This document shows, piece by piece, positions 8,854 through 16,832 of a stretch of 64,000 bases of DNA. The notes below the pieces were generated by a model, which did no database searches, was not told the DNA's origin, and saw nothing but the letters and a program-made list of their open reading frames with translations. This DNA comes from Propioniciclava coleopterorum (GTDB taxonomy: Bacteria; Actinomycetota; Actinomycetes; Propionibacteriales; Propionibacteriaceae): assembly GCF_011393335.1 (NCBI RefSeq), contig NZ_CP049865.1, positions 3,607,902 to 3,671,901 on the forward strand, in the 5' to 3' direction. How positions within the stretch are numbered: the stretch's first letter is position 1; each line of letters begins with the position of its first letter. Made by a program: the position numbers and the translations under genes.

Positions 8854-10878
8854 ATGACCACCGCCCGCACGCCCGCTCCGCGCCAGCTCGGCTTCGGCCC
8901 CGGGGCGGTGAGCCTGGACGCCGTCAGCGGGGCCCCGCTGCAGTTCCTGGACCCGGACGCCCCGCAGCGCCGGTTCCTGCTGTCGGACGCCCAGGACTGG
9001 CACACCGCGCCGCACCGCTGGGGCAGCGGGCACCTCGTCACCACGCTGGGCGGCGGCCGCTGGCACACCCCCGCGTCCGTGACCCCGACGCCCGCAGGAG
9101 TGCGCGTGGCGTTCGCCCCGGTCGCCGGCGTCCGGCTCGACGTCGAGCGCGAGGTGGTCGGGGACGCCTTCGTCGAGACCCACACCTTCACCAACGTCTC
9201 GGGGCGCCCGCTGACCATCGAGGGACTCGGGATCCAGACCCCCTTCCACGACGCCTACGCCGACGCCGCCACCAGCCTCGCCTCGGCGGTGCACGCCCAC
9301 CTGTTCACCGGCGGCACCTGGGCGTGGGCGCTGGCCGAGCCGATGGCGGGCAGCGGACGCCGGCTCGGGCTGATCGTCCGGGAGGGCGCGCTGCACGCCT
9401 ACTCAGTCGAGTCCCGGAACCAGAACACGTTCTCCAACGCCCGGGGGCACCTGGTGCTGCAGGTGACCGACCGGGCGCGGAACCCGGACGCGTTCGGCGG
9501 GCAGCCCGCGCTCGACCTCGACGCCGGCGCCGCGTACCGGCTGGTGTGGGAGAGCGCCTGGTACGACGACCGCGAGGCCTTCCTCGCCGCGACCGCGGCG
9601 CCCGGCGCGTTGAGCGACGTCCGCGCGCCGCTCGGCTCCGCCCTGACGCTGCTCACCGAGCAGGAGGTGGACGCGCCGACCCTGCGGGTCGAGCCGATCC
9701 CCGGCGGCCGGCGGCTCACGGCGTGCGAGCCGGGCGTCCACCCCATCCGGCTGGGCGGGGGCGGCCGGACGGCGGTGCAGTTCTGCCCGACGCTGCCCGA
9801 GGCCGTGGCGGCGCGGGCGCGCTACATGCTGGCGCACCAACGGCCCGTGGAGCGCGGCGGGCTGCTGGCGGGCGCGCTCGTGCCGGTGGACACCCGCACG
9901 GGCCTGCACCCCGACGACGACAACTGGTCGGACTGGTCGGACGGGTCCGAGCGCACCTGCATGGCGCTGCTGCTGCAGGTCGGACGCCGGCTGGGCTGGC
10001 TGGACGCGTCCGTCGAGCCCGCCCTGGACGCCTGGACGGCGTTCGCCCGGGCGCACCTGCTGGACGAGGCGTTCACCGCCCGCCGCGGCAGCAACCACCG
10101 GGGCGAGCCGCGCCTGTACGACAGCCCGTGGCTGGCCCGCTTCTTCCTCGAGCGGCACCGCGCCACCGGCGAGACCGAGCACCTCCGGGTCGCCACCGCG
10201 ATCATCGAGCGGGCGTTCGCCCTCGGCGTGGAGAAGTTCCTCGCGATCGGCCTGGCGGAGGTCTGCCAGGACCTCGCCGCCCGCTGGGACGACCTCGGCG
10301 ACCCGGACCGCGCCGCGGCGCTGCGGGCGTCGATCCTGGCCTCGGCCGACCACTTCGAGCGCGCGGGCACCGCGCTGCCCGCGCACGAGGTGAACTACGA
10401 GCAGTCCATCGCCGCGCCGCTGGTGAACCTCTTCATCACCGCGTACGAGCTCACCGGCGAGCCCCGGTACGCCGCCGCGGTGGACCAGACGCTGCCGTGG
10501 CTGCTCTCCTTCGGCGGACCCCAGCCGCACGCCCGGCTGCGCGACGTCGGCATCCGACACTGGGACGGCTACTGGTTCGGGCTGCACCGCCAGTGGGGAG
10601 ACGTGTTCCCCCACCACTGGTCGGCCCTCACCGCCAACGCGCTGGCCCGGCTGCCGCGGGACCTTCGTCCGGCCGGCACCGACCCGGACGCCGTCGCGCT
10701 GGGGATCCTGCGCGCCAACCTCGCCAACGTGCACGCCGACGGGAGCGCCACCTGCGCCTTCGTCTTCCCCTCCGCCGTCGACCAGATGCCCGCCCACCGG
10801 GAGGATCCGCTGGCCAACGACCAGGACTGGCCGCTCGTGCTGTGGATGCTGCTGTTCGACCGGCTCCCGGAGGCCTGA
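8854..10878 (+). CDS. Six-hairpin (alpha/alpha-barrel) glycosidase-like protein, function unknown
   Basis: 674 residues with no signal peptide or membrane segment, so cytosolic. The first 300 residues are beta-rich with the look of a carbohydrate-active beta-sandwich; residues about 330-660 are regular helical repeats typical of six-hairpin glycosidase or lyase folds (DDDNWSDWSDGSERTC, RRGSNHRGEPRLYDSPWL, HEVNYEQSIAAP, RHWDGYWFGLHRQWGDVFPHHW). Aromatic and acidic residues in these motifs would line a sugar-binding groove. I do not recognise a named family. Starts at ATG 8854 behind GAGGAGAACG. Stands alone between unrelated genes, so context gives no substrate. Confidence 0.7.
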   Translation: MTTARTPAPRQLGFGPGAVSLDAVSGAPLQFLDPDAPQRRFLLSDAQDWHTAPHRWGSGHLVTTLGGGRWHTPASVTPTPAGVRVAFAPVAGVRLDVEREVVGDAFVETHTFTNVSGRPLTIEGLGIQTPFHDAYADAATSLASAVHAHLFTGGTWAWALAEPMAGSGRRLGLIVREGALHAYSVESRNQNTFSNARGHLVLQVTDRARNPDAFGGQPALDLDAGAAYRLVWESAWYDDREAFLAATAAPGALSDVRAPLGSALTLLTEQEVDAPTLRVEPIPGGRRLTACEPGVHPIRLGGGGRTAVQFCPTLPEAVAARARYMLAHQRPVERGGLLAGALVPVDTRTGLHPDDDNWSDWSDGSERTCMALLLQVGRRLGWLDASVEPALDAWTAFARAHLLDEAFTARRGSNHRGEPRLYDSPWLARFFLERHRATGETEHLRVATAIIERAFALGVEKFLAIGLAEVCQDLAARWDDLGDPDRAAALRASILASADHFERAGTALPAHEVNYEQSIAAPLVNLFITAYELTGEPRYAAAVDQTLPWLLSFGGPQPHARLRDVGIRHWDGYWFGLHRQWGDVFPHHWSALTANALARLPRDLRPAGTDPDAVALGILRANLANVHADGSATCAFVFPSAVDQMPAHREDPLANDQDWPLVLWMLLFDRLPEA

Positions 10879-10939
10879 GCGCCCGCACGGGTTAGCCTGA
10901 GCCGCAGCAGGCTTCACCACGACCCCCACGGAGGACGGC

Positions 10940-12517
10940 ATGCGCGGCTTCGGCACCACCCTGGACCCACGGCGCGGACGCGGGCGCCTCGCGCGGCTCA
11001 GCGCCGGCGCGTCGGAGGTGCTCACCGAACTCCGCGCGGTGGATCAGTCGGTCTTCGAGGCCGTCGCGTCCACCCATGCGCCCCTGCTCGACCGCGCCGC
11101 CCCGGCGCTGACCAACGTGGCCGACCGCTCGAAGCTCTGGTTCGGCATCGCGGCGGGCCTGTCCGTCCTCGGCGGCGCCCGCGGGCGACGGGCGGCGCTG
11201 CGCGGGGTCGCGACGCTGGCGGCCACGAGCCTGATCGCGAACCAGGGGCTCAAGCGGGTCATCGTCCGGCCGCGACCGGACCGGGGACTGCTGCCGTTCG
11301 GGCGCAACGGCCGACGGCGTCCCACCTCCTCGTCGTTCCCCAGCGGGCACGCCGCGTCGGCCGCCGCGTTCGCCTACGGTGCCTCGGCGGAGTGGCCGGC
11401 CCTGACGGTCCCGCTGGGGGCGCTCGCCGGGGCAGTCGGGTTCTCGCGGGTCGCCACCGGCGCGCACTACCCCTCCGACGTCGCCGCGGGCTACCTGCTG
11501 GGCATGGGAGTGGGTGTGTGGGGACGCAAGGTGGTGCCGATCCCCGATCAGCCCGTTTCGGGCAGCACCGGGCTGGCCACCCTCGACATCGGCGCCCGTC
11601 CCGACGGCGCGGGCGTCACGCTGTTCGTCAACCCCGGGTCGCGCTCGGGAACGGGCACCCGCGTCATCCGCGCGGTCCGCGCCGCCCTCCCCGAGGTGGT
11701 CGTCGTGGAACTCCGCCCGGGCGAGGACTGGGACGCCGTCATCCGCGAGCGGGGCGCCGACGCCGAGGTGCTCGCCGTCGCGGGCGGCGACGGCACCGTC
11801 CGCACGGTCGCCGCGGCCGCGCTGGACCTCGGGCTGCCGCTGGCGGTGCTGCCCGCCGGAACGTTCAACCACTTCGCCAAGGACGTCGGCAACCACCCCC
11901 TCGGCCGGGCGCTCGGGGCGATCCGGGCCGGCACCGCGGTGAAGGTCGACGCGGGCTACGTCAACGACGGGCTGTTCCTCAACACCGCCAGCGTCGGCGC
12001 CTACACCGACTTCGTGCGGATCCGCGAGAAGTACGAGAAGCGGATCGGGAAGCCCGCCGCGGCCGCGCTGGCCGCGCTCCGGACGCTGCGCCGCAGCCGC
12101 TCCCTGCGGCTGCGCGCCGACGACGTCGAGATGGACGTCAGCTTGCTGTTCGTCGGCAACGGGCAGTACCTCCCGCAGGGGTTCGCCCCGCGGCTGCGCG
12201 CCCAGCTCGACGACGGGGTCGCCGACCTGCGGACCCTCGACATGACCACCGGACTGTCGCGCTGGAGCGTCATCTGGTCCCTAGTGAACGGCCAACTGTG
12301 GCGCAGCCCCTACTACGAGGTGACCACCGCCGCGGAGATGGACGTCGAACTGCTGGACGGTCCGGTGCGGGTCGCCCGCGACGGTGAGCTGGGCGAACTG
12401 GCCGACCGCCTCCGGATCCGGGTGGACCGCCGCGCGCTGACCGTCGTGTGCCCCGGGCCGGGGCCGCGCCTCCGCGGCGGGCGGCGTCCGGACGCGGGCC
12501 AGGACGGGGGCCGGTAG
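10940..12517 (+). CDS. Bifunctional PAP2 phosphatase / diacylglycerol kinase-family fusion
   Basis: 525-residue fusion of two opposing lipid enzymes. N-terminal PAP2 domain: K-x6-RP at 105-112 (KRVIVRPRP), PSGH at 134-137, and SR-x5-H-x3-D at 169-180 supply the full phosphatase triad, with membrane helices between. C-terminal domain from about residue 225 is a diacylglycerol/sphingosine kinase (DAGK_cat, YegS-like) with the nucleotide loop GGDGT at 282-286. The protein could interconvert phosphatidate and diacylglycerol or act on an undecaprenyl or glycolipid substrate. The same fusion is known in other actinobacteria. Start ATG 10940 after CACGGAGGACGGC. Confidence 0.88.
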   Translation: MRGFGTTLDPRRGRGRLARLSAGASEVLTELRAVDQSVFEAVASTHAPLLDRAAPALTNVADRSKLWFGIAAGLSVLGGARGRRAALRGVATLAATSLIANQGLKRVIVRPRPDRGLLPFGRNGRRRPTSSSFPSGHAASAAAFAYGASAEWPALTVPLGALAGAVGFSRVATGAHYPSDVAAGYLLGMGVGVWGRKVVPIPDQPVSGSTGLATLDIGARPDGAGVTLFVNPGSRSGTGTRVIRAVRAALPEVVVVELRPGEDWDAVIRERGADAEVLAVAGGDGTVRTVAAAALDLGLPLAVLPAGTFNHFAKDVGNHPLGRALGAIRAGTAVKVDAGYVNDGLFLNTASVGAYTDFVRIREKYEKRIGKPAAAALAALRTLRRSRSLRLRADDVEMDVSLLFVGNGQYLPQGFAPRLRAQLDDGVADLRTLDMTTGLSRWSVIWSLVNGQLWRSPYYEVTTAAEMDVELLDGPVRVARDGELGELADRLRIRVDRRALTVVCPGPGPRLRGGRRPDAGQDGGR

Positions 12518-12546
12518 GCTCGCCGGACACACACAAGGGGAAGCAC

Positions 12547-13011
12547 ATGTTGGTCGCCATCGGCTCGGACAGCTCCGGCATCGATCTGAAGAACATCGTC
12601 GCGCAGCATCTGCGGGACGCGGGCCACGAGGTCACCGACGTCGGCTGGGACGGCAGCGGCGAGGCCGAGTACTCGGCCCACTACGCCCGCAAGGTGGCCC
12701 ACCTCATCCGCGACGGCGAGGTCGAGCGCGGCGTCCTGATCTGCGGGACGGGCATCGGCATCTCGATCTCGGCCAACAAGGTCCGCGGCATCCGGGCCGC
12801 GGTGTGCTCCGAGCCGTTCACGGCCAAGCACACCCGCGAGCACAACGGCAGCCAGATCATCGCCTTCGGCGCGTTCGTCGTCGGTCCGGAGATGGGCTGC
12901 GCGATCGCGGACGCCTTCCTCGGCGCCGAGTTCAAGGGCGGCATCTTCGCCGAACGCTTCCAGATCATCGCGGGCATCGAGGACGAGGAGATCGCCGCCG
13001 CGACGCGGTGA
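12547..13011 (+). CDS. rpiB: RpiB/LacA/LacB-family sugar-phosphate isomerase
   Basis: 154 residues, the usual size for ribose-5-phosphate isomerase B or the LacAB galactose-6-phosphate isomerases. Cys66 in ICGTGIGIS and His99 in TREHNGSQ match the catalytic Cys66/His99 of E. coli RpiB. An oddity: the N-terminal loop reads SDSSG where RpiB has D-H-x-G, so a phosphate-binding His is replaced by Ser, which may mark a different sugar. Start ATG 12547 after AAGGGGAAGCAC. Genomic context (PTS, GAG locus) does not decide between ribose and galactose phosphates. Confidence 0.85.
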   Translation: MLVAIGSDSSGIDLKNIVAQHLRDAGHEVTDVGWDGSGEAEYSAHYARKVAHLIRDGEVERGVLICGTGIGISISANKVRGIRAAVCSEPFTAKHTREHNGSQIIAFGAFVVGPEMGCAIADAFLGAEFKGGIFAERFQIIAGIEDEEIAAATR

Positions 13012-13057
13012 CGCGAGACGTCTTCCCGGGGTCGGGGCGCGCGTGGTTGAATGCCGC

Positions 13058-13699
13058 ATGACCGACCCCGGGCACCTCGCACAACCCGGGCGATCCGCCC
13101 GCTGGCTACGCCTTCTGGCCGTCGTCCTCGTCGTCTCGGCCGAGGGCTACATCATCGGAACAGTCGGGCCGGCGTTCGCGCCCGCGAACCACTTCTCCTT
13201 CTTCACGGTGCTGTCGAACGTGTTCGGCGCGGCGGTGTACGGGGCCTGCCTCCTCGGGCGCGTCCCGGACGCGGTGCGCGGCGCCGCGACCACGTACCTC
13301 GTCACCACCGGCGTCGTCTACGCGCTGCTGCTGCGCGACGTCGACGTCCAGACACCCGCCTACGGCAACCTGGCGCTCCACATCCTGATGCCTGTTCTCG
13401 CGGTCGTGGACTGGCTGGCCTTCCCGCCGACCGCGCGGCTGGGTTGGCGCGTCGTGCCCGCCTGGCTCGCCTTCCCGGTGGCCTACCTCGCCTACACGTT
13501 GCTGCGCGGGCCGCTGGTGGACTGGTACCCCTATCCGTTCCTGGACCCGCGCGGGCCGGGCGGCTATGGCGCCGTCGCGCTCTCGTGCGCGCTGGTGGCC
13601 GTGGTCATCGCGACGGCCGCCCTCGGCGTGCGGGCGCTGGGGAACCTGCGAGCCGGGCGGGCTGCGCGCGAGCCGGGGACGCCGGTCGCGCCGGCCTGA
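13058..13699 (+). CDS. Pr6Pr family membrane protein
   Basis: 213 residues with six hydrophobic segments. Conserved family features are visible: NHFSFFTVLSNVF near the second helix, the LHILMPVLAVVDWLAF stretch and the extracellular WYPYPFLDPRGPGGYG motif. This is the FAR-17a/AIG1-like Pr6Pr family of integral membrane proteins without established function in bacteria. Chosen start ATG 13058; an upstream in-frame GTG at 13043 is possible. Convergent with the GntR gene, 16 bases apart. Confidence 0.85.
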   Translation: MTDPGHLAQPGRSARWLRLLAVVLVVSAEGYIIGTVGPAFAPANHFSFFTVLSNVFGAAVYGACLLGRVPDAVRGAATTYLVTTGVVYALLLRDVDVQTPAYGNLALHILMPVLAVVDWLAFPPTARLGWRVVPAWLAFPVAYLAYTLLRGPLVDWYPYPFLDPRGPGGYGAVALSCALVAVVIATAALGVRALGNLRAGRAAREPGTPVAPA

Positions 13700-13715
13700 C
13701 CCGGACGCCGCGGGC

Positions 13716-14380
13716 TCAGGCCGACTCCTCCGGGCGGACGCGGTGCGCCAGCAGCGTCCGGATCCGGCGGCCCGCGCCCTCGATGTGGCGCCGGGTGGCC
13801 TCGGCCGCGGCGGCGGCGTCCCCCGCGCGCACGCGGCGAGGATCCCCTCGTGTTCGGCCTGCGTCGCCGCGTGGTCCACGTCGCCCTCCGGCGCCGCGAA
13901 CAGGTAGCGCTCGCTGTTGCGCCAGGCCGGTTCGATCGCTCGCAGCAGCCACTCGGACTGCGCGCCGCGGTACAGCGCGAAGTGGAACCCGTGGTGCGCC
14001 TCGCGCGCCTCCTCGACCTGGCCGCGCTCCAGCGCGTCCACGTGGCGGGCGAGCGCGGCGGCGGCGTCCGCGAGGTCGTCGGGGGTCAGCTTCGGGGTGG
14101 CGAGCCGCACCGCGAGCGACTCGATCTCGGCGCGGGTGGCGAAGGTGTCGGCGAGGTCGTCCGCGCTGAGGTCCAGGACGCGCGCGCCCCGGTGCGGGGC
14201 GATCTCGACGATGCCGCGGCCCTCGAGTTGGCGCAGCGCGTCGCGGACCGGCATCGGGCTGGTGCCGAACCGCGCCGCCAGCTCGTTGATGCGCAGCGCG
14301 CTCCCGGCGGGGAACTCCCCGCTGAGGATCGCGGCGTGCATTTCGGCCGCGACGTGGTCGGCGAGAGTTCGCGGCAGCAT
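13716..14380 (-). pseudogene. FCD-type GntR transcriptional regulator (single-base frameshift)
   Basis: Winged-helix GntR domain (residues about 6-70, with SPMPVRDALRQLEGRGIVEI) followed by an FCD ligand-binding domain. The frame runs from ATG 14380 (AAAGGA 7 bases upstream) to ILAACARG, then is lost; adding one G in the five-base C run on the plus strand (13820-13824) restores DAAAAAEATRRHIEGAGRRIRTLL and a normal stop at 13716. The restored protein is 221 residues, exactly family length. It closes the cupin-RidA-transporter operon and is the obvious candidate to bind the palindrome at 16756. Probably functional, with the break a sequencing error. Confidence 0.8.
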
Positions 14381-14431
14381 GGGCGTCCTTTCGGGCGACA
14401 GCTCGGTGGGGCGGACGTCGCGAGCATAGCG

Positions 14432-14465
14432 GGGGCCGGATCGTCGCATCGGACGATCCGGCCCC
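14432..14465 (-). terminator. Hairpin between transporter gene and GntR gene
   Basis: Perfect 14-bp stem (GGGGCCGGATCGTC and its complement) with a six-base loop, lying in the 104 bases between the transporter stop and the regulator start on the same strand. No U-tract follows. It would end or attenuate transcription before the regulator, letting GntR be expressed at a different level. Confidence 0.7.
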
Positions 14466-14484
14466 TTGCCGTGCGGGGGTCGAC

Positions 14485-15858
14485 TCACAGGATCAGCGGC
14501 GCGATCCCGAAGACCAGACAGGCCACGAGGCCGCCGGCCACGAGCATCACGAAGCAGTAGCCCATGATGTCGCGGATCCCGAGCCGGGCGATGGCCAGCA
14601 GCGGCAGCGCCCAGAAGGGCTGCAGCAGGTTGGTCCAGTTGGCGCCCATGGCCATCGCGGTGACGACCATGCCCCGGTCGGCCCCGAACTGCTGGGCGAG
14701 CTCGAGGAAGATCGGGCCCTGCAGCACCAGGTGGCCGCCGTCGGCGGGCACGAAGACGTTGATCAGGCCCGCGGTCAGGAAGGTGATGACGGGCAACGTC
14801 TGCGCGTTGGCGATCCCGGCGAAGAACTGGGTCATGATCTCGCCCAGCCCGGAATTGGTGATCATCGAGGAGATCGCCGCGTACAGCGGGTAGATGATCA
14901 CGATGGGGATGATCGCGCGTCCGGCGTCCTCGGCGGCGCGCAGGTACGGCACGACGCCCTTGTACAGCATGAGACCCAGCGACAGGATCAGCAGGTTCAC
15001 CAGGTTGAGGTTGAGCGCGTTCAGGCCCCCGGTGGCGACCGACATCACGAACCACACCAGACCCAGGACGCCCAGCCCGATCGAGAGGACGCGGCTGTGC
15101 TCCAGCATCGAGGCGAAGGTGCCCTCCTTCTTCTCCGGCTCGTCGGAGGCCACCGCCTCGGGCGACTCGGGCGGCAGCCCGACCGCCTCGGCCTTCGAGG
15201 GCGTCATGAACCGCGCCACCAGGGCGTAGGCGATCGCCATGGCGACCACCACCGCGATGTTGGTCGGCGAGAAGATCGTCTCGGTGAGCGGCACCTGGCC
15301 GGTCATCTTCTCCAGCGGGTGGCCCTTGGTGTTGAGCGTCAGCGGGATCGAGGACGACAGTCCGCCCGACCACACCGTGTAGCCGGCGTAGGCGGCAGCG
15401 GCGAGCAGCGGGAAGTGCGCGCCGGTCATCCGGCGGCTGATCTCGCGGGCCAGGATGACGCCGGCGACGAAGCCGACGCCCCAGTTGAGCACCGAGATGG
15501 CCGCGGTGAACAGCGCGACGAACAGGGCGGCCTGGGCCGGCGTCTTCGGGACGGTGGCCACCCGGGCCAGCACGCGGGCGACCGGCGGGGTGTTGGCCAG
15601 CGCCTGCGACGTCACGATGACGACGCTGAGCTGCATCGCGAACCCGACGAGGCTCCAGGCGCCGTCGCCGAAGTACTTCATCATCTGGGCCGGCGTGGTG
15701 GGCGTCGCGACGATCCCCCACAGGAAGATGACCGCGATCAGCAGGGCGCCGATCACGTAGGGGTCGGGCAGGAAGCGGTGGACGAAGGAGTTGGTCGCGT
15801 CGGCGATCCGCAGGATCGGGCCGCGCTTGGTCGCGCGAGCGTCCGTGGAAGTGGTCAT
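14485..15858 (-). CDS. AtoE-like short-chain fatty acid transporter family protein
   Basis: 457 residues with about 12 membrane segments. Family marks are visible: FLPDPYVIG at the N-terminus, NWGVGFVAGVILARE, and FVPADGGHLVLQGPIFLELAQQ with MGANWTNLLQPFWALPLL near the C-terminus. Members import short-chain carboxylates such as acetoacetate or butyrate. ATG 15858 is preferred over 15864 because AAGG lies 6 bases before it. In an operon with a RidA-like protein and a cupin, opposite an FAH hydrolase, so it probably imports the carboxylate these enzymes degrade. Confidence 0.85.
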   Translation of the reverse strand: MTTSTDARATKRGPILRIADATNSFVHRFLPDPYVIGALLIAVIFLWGIVATPTTPAQMMKYFGDGAWSLVGFAMQLSVVIVTSQALANTPPVARVLARVATVPKTPAQAALFVALFTAAISVLNWGVGFVAGVILAREISRRMTGAHFPLLAAAAYAGYTVWSGGLSSSIPLTLNTKGHPLEKMTGQVPLTETIFSPTNIAVVVAMAIAYALVARFMTPSKAEAVGLPPESPEAVASDEPEKKEGTFASMLEHSRVLSIGLGVLGLVWFVMSVATGGLNALNLNLVNLLILSLGLMLYKGVVPYLRAAEDAGRAIIPIVIIYPLYAAISSMITNSGLGEIMTQFFAGIANAQTLPVITFLTAGLINVFVPADGGHLVLQGPIFLELAQQFGADRGMVVTAMAMGANWTNLLQPFWALPLLAIARLGIRDIMGYCFVMLVAGGLVACLVFGIAPLIL

Positions 15859-15877
15859 GGTCATCCTTGGTGAACCG

Positions 15878-16276
15878 TCAGTCGGCGAGGACTGCGATGG
15901 CATCGATCTCGATGAGGGACTCCGGGCTCACCATGCGCGAGACCTCGAGCATGGCGCAGGCCGGGTAGGGCTGGGTGAAGAACTCCGCGCGGACCGCGTG
16001 GATCTTGCTGAACTCGTTCATGTCGCGGATGTAGAGCGTCATCTTGACCACGTCCGCGAGGGTCGCGCCGGCCTCGGCCAGCGCGTGCTGCATGCTCTCG
16101 AGCACGTTGCGGGTCTGCGCCTCGATGTCGCCGACGCCGACGACGTTACCCGCGGCGTCCCGGGAGGTGAAGCCGGACAGGAACACCATGCTGCCCGGCG
16201 CGGTCACCTTGATCCCCTGGGAGTAGATCCCCAGCGGGGCGGCGAGCTTGTCCGAGATGATCTCCTGGACGTCCAT
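15878..16276 (-). CDS. RidA (YjgF/YER057c/UK114) family protein lacking the usual Arg
   Basis: 132 residues with the RidA fold pattern (FLSGFTSRD, NVLESMQHALAEAGATLADVVKMTLYI, IEIDAIAVL). RidA proper hydrolyses reactive imines and needs an Arg in the motif P-A-R-S; here that site reads PACAM, with Cys107 in its place. By family knowledge it should not be a canonical enamine/imine deaminase, and it may act on another carbonyl intermediate of the cluster. Sits between the cupin (34 bases upstream) and the AtoE-like transporter. Confidence 0.85.
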   Translation of the reverse strand: MDVQEIISDKLAAPLGIYSQGIKVTAPGSMVFLSGFTSRDAAGNVVGVGDIEAQTRNVLESMQHALAEAGATLADVVKMTLYIRDMNEFSKIHAVRAEFFTQPYPACAMLEVSRMVSPESLIEIDAIAVLAD

Positions 16277-16310
16277 CGTTACGTTTCTCCTTGTCGTGTG
16301 GCGGGCGCGG

Positions 16311-16709
16311 TCAGCGCGCGTCGTCGTCGTTGTCGTAGAACTCGGGGCGGCTCGGATAGTGCGGGCCGTCGTAGATCTCGAGCATCACGCTCTCCTCCAG
16401 CGCGATCGTCGGGCCGTGGAGGTGCCCGAGCTGGTTGCCGTAGAAGTCGCCCGGCTTCATGGTGATGTTCGAGTTCGGGTAGGCGTACAGCCCCGAGAGC
16501 AGGAACATGAACTGGTTGGACGCGTGCTCGTGCTCGATCGGGATGCCCGCGCCCTTGTCGAACTTGATCAGCGAGATCGTCGCCCCCGTCTCGGGGTGGC
16601 TGAACAGGCGCTTCTCGTAGCACCCCTTCAGCGACTTCTCCTCCCATTCCAGGTCGTCGGTCGCGGTGAAGATCTCCTTGTCGATGGGACCCTCGGGGTT
16701 GAAAGCCAT
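16311..16709 (-). CDS. Cupin domain protein (putative dioxygenase or isomerase)
   Basis: 132-residue single-domain cupin. Motif 1 reads IPIEHEHASNQFMFLLSG with two His and a following Gln/Asn where the Glu usually is; motif 2 is PGDFYGNQLGHLHGPTIA with His ligands. This resembles ChrR-like and 2,4'-dihydroxyacetophenone dioxygenase-like cupins, which bind a metal. First gene of an operon leading to RidA-like, transporter and regulator genes; it starts 47 bases from a palindromic operator. Reaction unknown; a ring or C-C cleavage fits the FAH neighbour. Confidence 0.75.
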   Translation of the reverse strand: MAFNPEGPIDKEIFTATDDLEWEEKSLKGCYEKRLFSHPETGATISLIKFDKGAGIPIEHEHASNQFMFLLSGLYAYPNSNITMKPGDFYGNQLGHLHGPTIALEESVMLEIYDGPHYPSRPEFYDNDDDAR

Positions 16710-16755
16710 GGCGGTACCTCCGTTGGCACGTTGCTGCGGGGCGCCTCCCCGCTGA

Positions 16756-16777
16756 GTGATATATGATCAAACATCAC
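16756..16777. promoter_or_regulatory. Palindromic operator candidate for the FCD GntR regulator
   Basis: A 22-bp near-perfect palindrome, half-site GTGATATATGA against TCAAACATCAC, with 18 of 22 positions symmetric around TGATCA. It sits in an AT-rich island in the 120-base gap between the divergent cupin and FAH genes. Binding by the GntR encoded at the end of the cupin operon is inferred from position and from the TGATCA core common in FCD regulators. Confidence 0.65.
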
Positions 16778-16832
16778 ATCTCCTCCGCAAGGGGGAGCAC
16801 GGTGACGTTTCGATAACGACGTGAGGAGCGCC

